Notes: generated by a model not told the origin, from the letters alone. A DNA stretch of 35,029 nt from Laspinema sp. D2d (GCF_025370755.1 NZ_JAMXFC010000053.1:1-35029); one strand, 5' to 3'. Positions 7,171-16,078 are shown, counted from the first letter of the stretch. Numbers and translations: made by a program.

Positions 7171-10100
7171 TTTGGTGTTTAATTAGTTCTAAAATATTTC
7201 CCAGATTAATATCGCGATCGCCAATGACTCCCCGAATGGCATTTTTGATTTCTCGTTCTTTCATCGTATTTCCAATCCATCCCTCTTTTTTGGTGGAACG
7301 GACTGCTTTATCGACCGCCAGGGCTAAGGCTTCATCTTGTCCTAGGTTATCGTAGAGGGAGCGCTTGGCGGGGGTATCCAGGGAGTTGGGATAGTTAGCT
7401 TGCGCCTCTCCTGCCGGTTGAATGATTTGTTTTGCCAGTTGTTTGACCTGTTCTAGGTACTCCTGATAACCCATTGCCTGGTTCCGGCGTTGCTCAATTA
7501 AAGCATCCAGTAAGTCGGACATATTCTCATAGTATTTGGGGTTAATGGGACTCTCATCTAAGATGATTTTGCGGATGTTATTCTCAATGGTTTCTGCAAC
7601 GGCTTCCTGGTTGTTTTTTAACCCGGCTGGCAGTTGTTCTAATGTGCTTAACCCCTTTTGGACAATCAGTTGAATCAATCCCAATTCTTCAAAGTCTGAG
7701 ACGATGGTACTGGGTTCGGCGTGGATGTAGCTATCCAGCAGGTGGCGCATGGCGGGTTCGTAGAGTTTCATGTCTAAGTAGTCGCCGCTGGCAATTTTGA
7801 CCTCATCCCGCATTTTGCTGTAATGTTCTACTTCGGCTTTAATGGTTTGGGATTCGTGAGTTGTATAACCAGCTTCTGTCATTTCGTTGGCGAGGTTACT
7901 ATAGGCACGAATTAAGGCGGTGACGGCTTGGTAAAGGGCGACCCGTTTCGGTTCGTTGTTGGTTAAGGCTGTTTTATCGGAGGTGTCGGTGGCGCAGAAG
8001 TAATGGAGGTAGTCGGAGGTGTTGCCGGGACGGGGGACGGGTTCACAGAGGGCTTTGACGGTTTCTAGGGTCTCTTCTAGGCGTTCTTTGGCTTTGTCTA
8101 GGCGATCGCTCAATAATCCCGCTATGTCATCGGCATCATAGCCTTCAAAAGCGCCACTGGTATAGTTATTAACGGCCCCCTCTAGTTGTTGGAAAAGGTC
8201 TTTATAATCGACGACATAGCCATATTCTTTGTCTTCCCCATCCAGGCGGTTGACGCGGCAGATGGCTTGGAATAATCCATGATCTCTCATGGTTTTGTCG
8301 ATGTATAAGTAGGTGGCGGGGGGTGCATCAAAGCCGGTGAGGAGTTTATCCACGACTATCAGCAGGCGCATTTGTCCGGGTTCTTTGATAAAACGGTTTT
8401 TGACTTCCTGCTCAAATTCGTCTACCCGGGACATGGCTTTGTCTTCGGGTTGGTTGAAGTAGTCTGCCAGCATCCGGCGATAAATCTCATATTGATGTAG
8501 TTTCTCGGTGGTTCCCTCTCCGGTTTCTTCTCCTTTGATATCGGCGGGGGAAGGTTTGTAGCTGGTGATGATGGCGCATTTTCCTTTGAGTTGGGTTTGG
8601 TTGAAGAGTTCGTAAGTTTTGCAGGCTTGGTAGATGCAGGCGCAAACGAGCATGGCGTTCCCTCTTCCATCCATGAGGCGGGGTTTGGTTTCCATGTCTA
8701 GCAGGATGTCGTCCACGATTTGTTCGAGGCGAGATTTGCTGGAGAGGAGTTTTTGCATGGTTCCCCATTTCTGTTTGAGTTGGGTTTTGGCTAAGTCGGA
8801 TAATCCGCGCGTTTTGGCTTCAAACCATTGGTCAATTTTGGACTGGGTGGTGATAGTTTGGTCGATATCTCGGGCTTCATAGCGCAAGTCGAGCACGATG
8901 CCATCGGTGACGGCTTCATCAAATTTGTAGGTGTGGATGTAGTTGCCGAAGACTTCGATGCTTTTTTGCTTGTCTTGTTTGAGGAGGGGGGTGCCGGTAA
9001 AGCCGATGAATAAGGCATGGGGGAGGATGCTTTTCATGGCTTGGTGGAGTTTCCCGGACTGGGTACGGTGGCATTCATCGACGAAGACGAAGAGATTGCC
9101 TTTGGGGGTGAAGTTGCTGGGGAGTTGGGTTTGTATCGTTTGTATAAGTTCGTCGGTGGCTTCGTTTTGGCGGTTGCCAAATTTCTGGATGAGGGAGCAA
9201 ATTAGCCAGGGTTCTGAGGTGTTGAGGGTGTGGATGAGGTCCGCGCTGCTTTTGGTTTGGTAGATGTCTTCGTCTATTCCTTTAAAGATGCTTTCGATTT
9301 GTTCGTCGAGTTCGGTGCGATCTGTGAGGATGAGGACCCGCGCCTCGGTGAGGTTTTCTCGGATCCATTTGGCAAGCCATCCCATTGTCAGGCTTTTGCC
9401 GGACCCTTGGGTATGCCAGATGATGCCGCCTTCTCGCTGTAGGATGGCGTTTTGGGCGGCTTTGATGCCGAAATATTGGCTAGGGCGACAGGTCTTTTTG
9501 ATGCCGCTATCGAAAATTATGAAGTTGTGGAGGAGTTCTAAGAATCGGGTTTTGTTACAGAGGCGAATTAGGTCAGAATCTAAGCGAGTTTCGGCTATTT
9601 CTGAGGAAATATTAGGGAGATATTTTTGAGTTTTGGGATGGGTATTAGGGTTATAAAGTGGATTTTCTTCTTTCCATTCGAGATAGTATTTTTCTGAGGT
9701 TTCTATGGTGCCGTAGCGGATTCCTTGGGTATCGTTTCCCGCCATGACAAGCTGGAGGGTGGTGAAGAAGGGGCGGATAAATTCTTTTTTCTGGTTGTCG
9801 AGGTTTTGGCGGATGCCTTCACTAATGGAGACGATGGAACGTTTGAGTTCAAGGATTCCGAGGGCGATGCCGTTGATGTAGAGGACGATATCGGGGCGTT
9901 TGGAATTTTTGCCTTTGATGGTGACTTCTTCGGCTATGGCAAAGTGATTGTTTTCGGGGTGTTCCCAGTCGATTAACCAGATGGTTTGGGTTTGTTCTCC
10001 AGCCCCTTCTTTGACTTTGACGCCATAGCGCAGGAGGCTATAAACGGCTTTGTTGGCATCATAGAGGTTTTGGATGTCTCCGAGGGCGGCTGCTTGGTCA

Positions 10101-10297
10101 AGTTCTCGCAGGGTTTTGCTGATGAGGGTTTTGTTAATGCCTCGGTTGGTTAACCATTGGGTGAGGATTTCGGGTTCTATGTTGCGGTTGTTTTTTCGGT
10201 GATGCCAGTTTCCGAGGTAGGTGTAGTGGAGGTGGTTTTGGAAGAGTTGAATGATTCTGCCTTGAGTGAATAGTTCGAGTTGTCCAACTTTAATCAT
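7157..10297 (-). CDS. hsdR: Type I restriction endonuclease subunit R
   Basis: The 1046-residue motor and nuclease subunit of a type I restriction enzyme, which translocates DNA using ATP and cleaves unmethylated DNA. An HSDR_N nuclease region shows RPDIVLYINGIALGILELK, with the PD-ExK residues at 135-136 and 150-152. The SF2 helicase region has Walker A GSGKS at 298-302, DECH at 407-410, and later FTGTPLL and the RLLIVVDKLLTGFDAP block. Length is normal for the family and no frameshift is evident. The gene sits downstream of hsdS, separated by a small antitoxin gene and a broken toxin gene, and overlaps the metallopeptidase gene that follows. Confidence 0.95.
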   Translation of the reverse strand: MIKVGQLELFTQGRIIQLFQNHLHYTYLGNWHHRKNNRNIEPEILTQWLTNRGINKTLISKTLRELDQAAALGDIQNLYDANKAVYSLLRYGVKVKEGAGEQTQTIWLIDWEHPENNHFAIAEEVTIKGKNSKRPDIVLYINGIALGILELKRSIVSISEGIRQNLDNQKKEFIRPFFTTLQLVMAGNDTQGIRYGTIETSEKYYLEWKEENPLYNPNTHPKTQKYLPNISSEIAETRLDSDLIRLCNKTRFLELLHNFIIFDSGIKKTCRPSQYFGIKAAQNAILQREGGIIWHTQGSGKSLTMGWLAKWIRENLTEARVLILTDRTELDEQIESIFKGIDEDIYQTKSSADLIHTLNTSEPWLICSLIQKFGNRQNEATDELIQTIQTQLPSNFTPKGNLFVFVDECHRTQSGKLHQAMKSILPHALFIGFTGTPLLKQDKQKSIEVFGNYIHTYKFDEAVTDGIVLDLRYEARDIDQTITTQSKIDQWFEAKTRGLSDLAKTQLKQKWGTMQKLLSSKSRLEQIVDDILLDMETKPRLMDGRGNAMLVCACIYQACKTYELFNQTQLKGKCAIITSYKPSPADIKGEETGEGTTEKLHQYEIYRRMLADYFNQPEDKAMSRVDEFEQEVKNRFIKEPGQMRLLIVVDKLLTGFDAPPATYLYIDKTMRDHGLFQAICRVNRLDGEDKEYGYVVDYKDLFQQLEGAVNNYTSGAFEGYDADDIAGLLSDRLDKAKERLEETLETVKALCEPVPRPGNTSDYLHYFCATDTSDKTALTNNEPKRVALYQAVTALIRAYSNLANEMTEAGYTTHESQTIKAEVEHYSKMRDEVKIASGDYLDMKLYEPAMRHLLDSYIHAEPSTIVSDFEELGLIQLIVQKGLSTLEQLPAGLKNNQEAVAETIENNIRKIILDESPINPKYYENMSDLLDALIEQRRNQAMGYQEYLEQVKQLAKQIIQPAGEAQANYPNSLDTPAKRSLYDNLGQDEALALAVDKAVRSTKKEGWIGNTMKEREIKNAIRGVIGDRDINLGNILELIKHQNEYQ

Positions 10298-10347
10298 GGT
10301 GTGTTTTTCTGGAGATAGTTTAATATTTTTTTATCTAATTTAGCCAT

Positions 10348-10479
10348 TTACCAGCAAGAAATGATGCTAATTCCTAAACCGCTGGCTTGATTGGCTTGAG
10401 GGCACTCTCGGTTTTGGCGAGACAGTTTAGTATGCTCATCAACCCACCAGATCCAGATATGCGTATCTAGGATAATCAT
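10348..10479 (-). pseudogene. Decayed VapC-type PIN toxin
   Basis: Translation from the ATG at 10479 gives MIILDTHIWIWWVDEHTKLS, the typical start of a PIN-domain ribonuclease with its first catalytic aspartate (D5). A shortened middle and GLGISIISCW follow, then TAA where the family has glutamate of the SCWEVAK motif. The frame beyond the stop reads MAKL, so the codon appears to have changed from GAA to TAA, and the rest of the gene is missing before hsdR. It overlaps the stop of the antitoxin gene (ATGA at 10479-10476), the usual coupling of a TA pair. The toxin is almost certainly inactive. Confidence 0.75.
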
Positions 10480-10691
10480 GCGAGGGCATCCCAGTCTTCT
10501 AAGGCTACGGGTTCGTAGGGGTTGTCATAGTGAACGACTTTCCCTCGGAGGGGGTGATGTTCAGAGGGCTGCTGTTGGGAGGAGGTTGAGCGCATATCAT
10601 TTTTAACGGTTTGCAGAATTGCTTCAATAATCTGGATGCGCTCCTCTATTGATGTTCCTTGCAGTTTTTCGATAATCTCTGATTCAGTCAT
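10476..10691 (-). CDS. Orphaned VapB-like antitoxin
   Basis: A 71-residue protein. The N-terminus (MTESEIIEKLQGTSIEERIQ) forms the helical LxxxSIEERxxxIEAIL region seen in small cyanobacterial antitoxins of the DUF2281 kind, and the acidic C-terminus (YEPVALEDWDALA) would bind a toxin. Its stop overlaps the start of a dead VapC-type gene, so it has lost its partner. It lies between hsdS and hsdR and is likely transcribed with them. The family assignment rests on general features and context. Confidence 0.65.
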   Translation of the reverse strand: MTESEIIEKLQGTSIEERIQIIEAILQTVKNDMRSTSSQQQPSEHHPLRGKVVHYDNPYEPVALEDWDALA

Positions 10692-10722
10692 TTGTTTGCT
10701 CCGGTATTATTATGGGTTTAAA

Positions 10723-12054
10723 TTAGGCTTTATTAAATGATAGCCTTGTCCTCCCGGTTAACAGTTCTTGCATCATTCCCTGTTTGATGGCTTGGGTTTT
10801 GGTGCGGCGTTTTTCTAAGGCTGTGATTTCGGTGTCTATATCTGAGAGGACTTGGGCGATGGCTTTTTGTTCTTGAGGCAGATCTGGTACTGCGATAAGA
10901 ATTTTTTCTAGTGCAGCATTTCCGATGTTAGGTGGATCGGTTCCAGCCATAGCGATTGTCATAGATATGATAAAATATAAACGCTGCATCACATAATAAA
11001 TAAAGGCAGGCTGAGTATTCTCTCTAGGAAGCAATTTGGCTACTCGCTGATTAAGTAATGCTGGTGTATCTTCTGTTGTCAATTGAGCTATCTTTAATTT
11101 ATTGCCAAGAATAGGGCGAGTTAAAGCTATTACTACATCTTTGGGTTGCAGTATGTAATCTTTAAATATTGTCTGAAAAATTTCTGGTAAATAGGTAATA
11201 TTGTCCCAGTTTATTTTTTCGATTCCTACATTAGAAATCTTTAACCATCTTGTACCAGTATTACTTCCAAATCGGCTACTAAATCCATACCCTCCTAAAA
11301 ATTTGGTTACATTTCCTACTTCGGTACAATCCCAATCTTCAGGAATCACCCCAATGTCAGTTTTCTGGTAACCCTTGCCCTCGCCAAACCCCGGCAGGCG
11401 CGTCTTACCCGTGAGGAGTTGCTGCATGGTGGCGGTTTTGATGTGGCGCTTTTTGGCGATGAGCTTATCCAGGGAGGCAATTAGGGCATCTACGTCCGAT
11501 AGGGCTTGGGCGATCGTCTCTTGTTCTCGAAGTGGTGGTATTGGAATTTTTATAGATTTTATAATTAATCCATTAAGATTTTCTTGATTACCTGTGTTGC
11601 TTAAATCTCTAATGGCTTCATACTGACTACTTAAATAGTGAAAAACATAGGTATGTTTCACAGAATCATTAAGTGATATAGCTGCACAGGCTTGGTTTGT
11701 TGAAGATTCTAAGCCAAGTATTGCAACTTTTCCTCTGGTTTTTCCTTGACCATACATTGCCATGAGTAAAGTACCGGGAGGAAACAGCTTTGCTGCTGAG
11801 TTCTTTAAACCCAATTCAGTAATAAATTGTTCAGACCACTTAATAATATTAAAGTTTATTTGATGGGTTGTTATCCAAGGAATATTTCCTCCCCAGTATA
11901 AAGAATTTGTTCTAAGGGGAGTTCCCCCTGAAGTGACAAAACCAATGTCACTAATAGTTTTTAACTCCCAATCTTTAGGAATCAAACCCACATCAGTCTG
12001 CTTATACCCTGGTGGTAACTGAGGTTTATTAATTGATAATTTATAATTCCTCAT
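10723..12054 (-). CDS. hsdS: Type I restriction enzyme specificity subunit S
   Basis: 443 residues with the usual two target-recognition domains and two conserved spacer helices. Each half opens with a similar motif (YKQTDVGLIPKDWE near residue 18 and YQKTDIGVIPEDWD near 229) and closes with a coiled-coil repeat (PPLREQETIAQALSDVDALI and LPQEQKAIAQVLSDIDTEI), each followed by an MQ(Q/E)LLTG(K/R)TRL motif. This subunit chooses the two half-sites of the bipartite DNA target for both methylation and cleavage. The start ATG directly abuts the stop of the preceding UPF0175 gene (TAAATG), indicating translational coupling. Confidence 0.93.
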   Translation of the reverse strand: MRNYKLSINKPQLPPGYKQTDVGLIPKDWELKTISDIGFVTSGGTPLRTNSLYWGGNIPWITTHQINFNIIKWSEQFITELGLKNSAAKLFPPGTLLMAMYGQGKTRGKVAILGLESSTNQACAAISLNDSVKHTYVFHYLSSQYEAIRDLSNTGNQENLNGLIIKSIKIPIPPLREQETIAQALSDVDALIASLDKLIAKKRHIKTATMQQLLTGKTRLPGFGEGKGYQKTDIGVIPEDWDCTEVGNVTKFLGGYGFSSRFGSNTGTRWLKISNVGIEKINWDNITYLPEIFQTIFKDYILQPKDVVIALTRPILGNKLKIAQLTTEDTPALLNQRVAKLLPRENTQPAFIYYVMQRLYFIISMTIAMAGTDPPNIGNAALEKILIAVPDLPQEQKAIAQVLSDIDTEITALEKRRTKTQAIKQGMMQELLTGRTRLSFNKA

Positions 12055-12300
12055 TTACAGCCACCCCTTTACCGTCAAATGCTCGATATCTTCCCGCAAT
12101 TCAGCCACATCATAATGAACGCAAATGCCTCTATTCGCAATCAAGCGCTGAAAGCGAATCTGAGACATATTTAGCAATTCTGCGGCTTTTCCAAGGCTAA
12201 CCTTGGACTGCTGAAAAAGCAGCAAAACAAGCTCAACCAAAAGCTCATCCTCTGACAACCCACTCGCTTTGACAATTTCATCAGAAATTATTAAATTCAT
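12055..12300 (-). CDS. UPF0175 family antitoxin-like protein
   Basis: 81 residues. SLGKAAELLNMSQIRFQRLI (residues 36-55) is the helix-turn-helix-like core of UPF0175, a family usually encoded beside PIN or other toxins in cyanobacteria. No toxin gene adjoins it; it lies between the HigA-like gene and hsdS, with TAAATG coupling to hsdS. It may be an orphan antitoxin or act as an operon regulator. The family call is good and its role here is open. Confidence 0.78.
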   Translation of the reverse strand: MNLIISDEIVKASGLSEDELLVELVLLLFQQSKVSLGKAAELLNMSQIRFQRLIANRGICVHYDVAELREDIEHLTVKGWL

Positions 12301-12351
12301 TTCTTTACTCCATCCAACTCTTAATTATGATTAGGGATTTAAACCCATTCA

Positions 12352-12657
12352 TTAGCTATTAATTAAAAACGCTTCATTCAGCGCATCTTGAATCACCTGC
12401 TCGCTGACACCGCGACGCTTCAAACCCTCAATAAAACTGGCAACAGGCTGCTGACGACTTTCCAGATGGTATAAAATCGCCTGGTATGGTAACGGTGACT
12501 CAATGGGATGATGTTGTTCTTCATACGCCTCGATTAACGTTGTTAGCACCTCAAGCCTATCCCCCTCTGGAGTATTTAAGGGCGCATCAAATAACCGTTC
12601 TACTTCCACCAACGCTTGCCGATAATCTTCCTCGGTTTTAATGGGCTTCAAACTCAT
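12352..12657 (-). CDS. HigA-like antitoxin with unusual C-terminus
   Basis: 101 residues. The first 45 or so (MSLKPIKTEEDYRQALVEVE, then LNTPEGDRLEVLTTLIEAYE) match the N-terminus of HigA antitoxins that pair with HigB. Normal HigA proteins continue with a Cro-type HTH. Here the rest (AILYHLESRQQPVASFIEGL and on to the end) keeps the first helix but loses the recognisable recognition helix and GSRxxVSEVL motif. It follows the HigB-like gene by 15 bp, the HIG order of toxin first. A related fragment lies at 15986-16072. It may neutralise the toxin without binding DNA; that is inference. Confidence 0.72.
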   Translation of the reverse strand: MSLKPIKTEEDYRQALVEVERLFDAPLNTPEGDRLEVLTTLIEAYEEQHHPIESPLPYQAILYHLESRQQPVASFIEGLKRRGVSEQVIQDALNEAFLINS

Positions 12658-12672
12658 ATTAATTCACCTTTG

Positions 12673-12990
12673 TTAGATAGTTGTTGCATCAACCTTGTCA
12701 TAGTCTGAGTGGGTGCCAACAAAACGAATAAAGACAATCCCCAATTCATAACGAACATGAACAATTAGACGATAATTATTCCCTTTTATATTAAAAACCA
12801 CCCGATTATTGGGGAGAATGCTGGCATTAGCATAAATTGCTTTAATATCTGCTGGACTTGTCCAGTCCATGCAACGGACATCCTGAAACCAAGCCTTTAA
12901 CGGTTGTTCAGCATCCGCGTGTAACTGCCAAAATTCTCGTAATGTACTGCGAGCAATAATCCTCACAACAATATCATCCCTCTCATCCAA
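12673..12990 (-). CDS. higB: HigB-type mRNA interferase toxin
   Basis: 105 residues matching HigB_toxin throughout: IIARSTLREFWQLHADAEQP, LKAWFQDV, NNRVVFNIKGNNYRLIVHV and FIRFVGTHSDYDKVDA. The family cleaves translated mRNAs on the ribosome and is neutralised by HigA. The annotated ATG at 12990 has GAGGAG only 4 bases upstream; most family members begin near residue 9 (VRIIARS), where a GTG is available, so the start is uncertain. It is encoded 22 bp after hsdM, placing a TA pair inside the restriction operon. Confidence 0.88.
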   Translation of the reverse strand: MDERDDIVVRIIARSTLREFWQLHADAEQPLKAWFQDVRCMDWTSPADIKAIYANASILPNNRVVFNIKGNNYRLIVHVRYELGIVFIRFVGTHSDYDKVDATTI

Positions 12991-13012
12991 CTCCTCAATC
13001 TTTAATCATCCA

Positions 13013-15478
13013 TTAATTCCACTCTAACCCCATCCTCCTTAAATGCTCATCTACCCGACTCGACAACGCCTCAACCTCCTCCACCAACTGCGGCAACGGT
13101 TCCGCATAGCGTTCCTCTAAATCCTTCACCCGATTTGCCAATTGCTGCGTCATCCGCTCAATCTCTGCCGAAATTGTCGCCTCTAGGGTAGCTTCCCATT
13201 TATCCTCAACCACCAACACCTTAATCTCATCCTCAGTCAACTTTGGATACTTCGCAAACACCGCCTTATCTAGTGCTTCTTGCGCCTCCTTAACTGCCTT
13301 TTTCTTCTCCGCCTCCAAGTCAAACAACTCCAAACACCGCTCAAGCACAGCCAACTGTTCCCCCTCAACGGATGACTCATCCTCGTCAAAAATGGATAGC
13401 TGCTTCGTCGTTTCTCCGATTAATTTTTTGAGGTTCGTTTTCGTCACCTTTCCCGCATCGGTTTGGGCATCTGTCAAAGCCCCCTCCTCCCCGGTATGCT
13501 CCTCAATCAGTGCCTCCAACTCCTGACTAATGGCATCACAATCTGCCTGCAACTCATCAAGATGCTGCTGCTTATCTGCAAAATATCGCCCCACAATCAG
13601 CCCGGGTGGGATTAAATCCGTCTTATATTTTTTCTTCCCAATGGTTAAATCTGCCGTTTCTTTCAGTTTCTCGCCCTTTTTAACCACCAACTCCCGCAAC
13701 CCTTTCCCCACTTTCCAGCCATCCTGCACCAGCAAATAGACATCATCCTGCATGGTTTCTGCCCAGTAGTCCATCAATAGCTGATAAATGTCATACTTAT
13801 CCAGCAAATCAGCTTGGGCAAACCGCGCCAGCAGGTCCTCCGCTAGGCTTTCAATCAGCACCTTGGGTTTATCGGCGATCTTAATCTCCTTGAGTCTCCC
13901 CTGGTGATGCTTGCGCCAATCCTGATACAGGGCTAAAGTCTTCTGGGTAAAGGCTGTAAATTCTGAGTGGTTGAGAATCGTCCCTTTGACTTGGCTGGCT
14001 TCTACTAAACTCTGACTATATCCGGGGCGCTGACTCGGGGCAAACAAGGCACTCCGCATCTCGGGAAATACCTGCCAGTAATCCTCTAAAGCATCAATAT
14101 CAGCGTTAGGGATGCCCCCATTCAGGTGGGCGCTCAAGTCGTGGATGTCTTCCGGTTCGCTAGAGTCAATATAACGGGGGATGTTGAGGTTGTAGTCGTT
14201 GGCGGCAATTTCATCCAGACTCACCATCCGACTATACCGGGGGCATTCAATTTGATTGTTGAAAACATCCACAATTTTATGGATATCCTGACTCCGCAGG
14301 CGGTTCTTATTCCCATCTTTCATGAACCCCTTGCTGGCATCCACCATGAACAACCCCTGGCGCTGCTGGGCGCTGGCTTTGTCTATGACGATTATACAAG
14401 CGGGGATTCCTGTGCCGTAAAACAGGTTAGGCGGTAACCCGATGATGCCTTTGATATAACCCTGGGTGACCAAATTCTGCCGGATACGCGCCTCGGCATT
14501 CCCCCGAAACAACACGCCATGCGGCAAAATCACGGCAGCTTTCCCGGTACTTTTCAGGGATTTGAGGATGTGCAGCAGAAAGGCATAGTCCCCATTTTTT
14601 CCTGGGGGAACGCCATACTCAAACCGCTGAAATTCGTCGTTGGCAAGGTTGACGCCGTTACTCCAGGATTTATAGGAAAAGGGCGGGTTGGCAACGGCAA
14701 AATCAAAGGTTTTTAGGCTGCCATCCGGGTTTTTCCAGTAGGGGGAGGAGAGGGTGTTGTCTTTGCGAATGTCTGCGGTGGGGTTGTTGTGCATGAACAT
14801 ATTCATGCGCGCTAAGGACCAGGTGGAGTTGTCCATCTCCTGCCCATAAATGGTTAATCCATTGGGCGCTTCATCGGCGACTTTCAAGAGGAGGGAACCG
14901 GATCCACAGGTGGGGTCATAGACGGTAGCATCCTGCCGGGTTTCTGGGGTGATGCCTACAACTTTGGCTAAAATCCGCGAGACTTCTGCGGGGGTGTAGA
15001 ACTGGCCCTTGCTTTTGCCGGAGTCGGTGGCAAAGTGGCGCATCAGGTATTCATAGGCGTCGCCCAGTAAGTCGTCTCCTTCGGCGCGGTTGGCGCTTAA
15101 GTCCAATCCGTCAAAGATTCCGACTAATGTGGAGAGGCGATCTATCATTTCTTTGCCTTTGCCGAGTTTATCTTCGTCGTTGAAGTCGGCAATATCTATG
15201 GCTCCTTTTAAGTCGTTTTCTTCGGCTAGTTTACTAATGACTTTGTTGATTTTATCTCCGATTTCTTTGTCTCCTTTGAGGGCGACTAATTCATCAAAAG
15301 ATGCGCCTTCCGGAACGAAGATGATTCCATTGGGGTCTCCGGCATATTTGTCGGAGATGTATTTTAAAAAGAGTAAGGTGAGGACGTAATCTTTATATTG
15401 GGAGGCATCCATGCCGCCTCGCAGTTCATCACATCCGGCCCATAAGGAGCTATAAAGTTCGGTTTTTTTAATAGCCAT
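13013..15478 (-). CDS. hsdM: Type I DNA methyltransferase subunit M
   Basis: 821 residues. The N-terminal helical domain (ELRGGMDASQYKDYVLTLLF) is followed by an N6-adenine methylase: SKGQFYTPAEVSRIL at 156-170, the AdoMet motif DPTCGSGS at 188-195 and the catalytic NPPF at 264-267. It methylates adenine in the target chosen by HsdS and forms part of the restriction complex. The protein is longer than the usual 500 or so residues because of a charged, coiled-coil C-terminal part (about 600-821). It is the first gene of the minus-strand operon, so its promoter should lie just above 15478. Confidence 0.95.
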   Translation of the reverse strand: MAIKKTELYSSLWAGCDELRGGMDASQYKDYVLTLLFLKYISDKYAGDPNGIIFVPEGASFDELVALKGDKEIGDKINKVISKLAEENDLKGAIDIADFNDEDKLGKGKEMIDRLSTLVGIFDGLDLSANRAEGDDLLGDAYEYLMRHFATDSGKSKGQFYTPAEVSRILAKVVGITPETRQDATVYDPTCGSGSLLLKVADEAPNGLTIYGQEMDNSTWSLARMNMFMHNNPTADIRKDNTLSSPYWKNPDGSLKTFDFAVANPPFSYKSWSNGVNLANDEFQRFEYGVPPGKNGDYAFLLHILKSLKSTGKAAVILPHGVLFRGNAEARIRQNLVTQGYIKGIIGLPPNLFYGTGIPACIIVIDKASAQQRQGLFMVDASKGFMKDGNKNRLRSQDIHKIVDVFNNQIECPRYSRMVSLDEIAANDYNLNIPRYIDSSEPEDIHDLSAHLNGGIPNADIDALEDYWQVFPEMRSALFAPSQRPGYSQSLVEASQVKGTILNHSEFTAFTQKTLALYQDWRKHHQGRLKEIKIADKPKVLIESLAEDLLARFAQADLLDKYDIYQLLMDYWAETMQDDVYLLVQDGWKVGKGLRELVVKKGEKLKETADLTIGKKKYKTDLIPPGLIVGRYFADKQQHLDELQADCDAISQELEALIEEHTGEEGALTDAQTDAGKVTKTNLKKLIGETTKQLSIFDEDESSVEGEQLAVLERCLELFDLEAEKKKAVKEAQEALDKAVFAKYPKLTEDEIKVLVVEDKWEATLEATISAEIERMTQQLANRVKDLEERYAEPLPQLVEEVEALSSRVDEHLRRMGLEWN

Positions 15479-15705
15479 TAGAGATAGTTGTTGTTGTAAT
15501 TAAAGTCGGTTTTAGGGGAGGTTTGGGGAGTGATGAAAATAAAGCGCAATCCTTGAATAGGGCGAGTTTGGGTTGAGGGTTGAGTCTGGGCGGTCTGTAA
15601 GGCCCCTGAGTATTATCGCATCTGGACGGGGAAAAAAGATGGAAGGGGCTATTTTGGGGGGCGGGGAGACTGAGGCAAGAGTGTCTCGCGGTTGGAGAGA
15701 GGGGT
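15479..15705. other. Upstream region of the restriction operon
   Basis: GC-rich spacer expected to contain the hsdM promoter. I see no clear promoter boxes and no ribosome binding site stronger than purine-rich stretches. A minus-strand frame at 15468-15740 is proline/serine-rich and not credible. Confidence 0.45.
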
Positions 15706-15985
15706 CCGGCGCTGGTTGGCTGTGTTAACCCTGGGGGCAAGCGGGTTGAAGGGAGGGGAGGGGAGGCGATCGGGCTAAGGGTTGAAGGGGGTGGTCCTCC
15801 ACCGGATTTCTGTTTTTTCTTGATTCTTGATTCTTGATTCTTGATTCTTTAATCTTGATTCTTTAATCTTGATTCTTTAATCTTGATTCTTTAATCTTGA
15901 TTCTTTAATTACTACAAACGTTTATCCAGCAAGGATTTTGACTTGATTCCATCCCTTTAAGTTTATGCTCAAGAGCCGCAAGAAA
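15706..15985. repeat. Duplicated segment of the partition locus (downstream copy)
   Basis: This stretch aligns with 16867-17063 in the same orientation. Shared parts are the opening CCGGCGCTGGTTG, the GTTAAC and HIP1-like middle, GGTGGTCCTCC, the heptamer array (longer here), CCAGCAA and a segment matching the last codons of the gene at 17033. It looks like a duplicated and partly decayed 3' end of the partition operon. Confidence 0.75.
15818..15908. repeat. Heptamer array, 13 units of TCTTGAT/TCTTTAA
   Basis: Thirteen consecutive 7-bp units: four TCTTGAT, then alternating TCTTTAA and TCTTGAT four times each, then one TCTTTAA. The same heptamers occur at 16963-16997, 17281-17322 and 18220-18275 around parA. 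Arrays with this layout commonly serve as centromeres or operators for plasmid partition proteins. Confidence 0.95.
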
Positions 15986-16075
15986 ACTTGGAACAGGCTG
16001 CTGCCGACTTTCCAGATGGTATAAAATCGCCTCAGAGGGCAGAGGTGACTGGATGGGATGTTGTTGTTGTTCAAA
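15940..16075 (-). pseudogene. Fused remnant: higA-like fragment joined to partition-gene tail
   Basis: On the minus strand from 16072 the frame reads EQQQHPIQSPLPSEAILYHL and ESRQQPVPSFL, matching the middle of the HigA-like protein at 12352-12657. It continues without a stop into AALEHKLKGME, matching the end of the small partition protein (EALDQKLKEME). No start codon belongs to it. It lies 4 bp beyond the vapC stop and appears to be debris joining two duplicated gene pieces. Confidence 0.65.
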
Positions 16076-16078
16076 TGA

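Noticed and set aside
8422-9629. Many plus- and minus-strand frames inside hsdR
   Set aside because: They are shadows of the intact hsdR reading frame, whose motifs are complete.
15468-15740. 90-residue minus-strand frame upstream of hsdM
   Set aside because: It is proline/serine-rich and overlaps the hsdM start; more likely promoter DNA.
15818-15908. Possible CRISPR array
   Set aside because: The units are 7 bp and contiguous with no spacers, so this is a simple tandem array.
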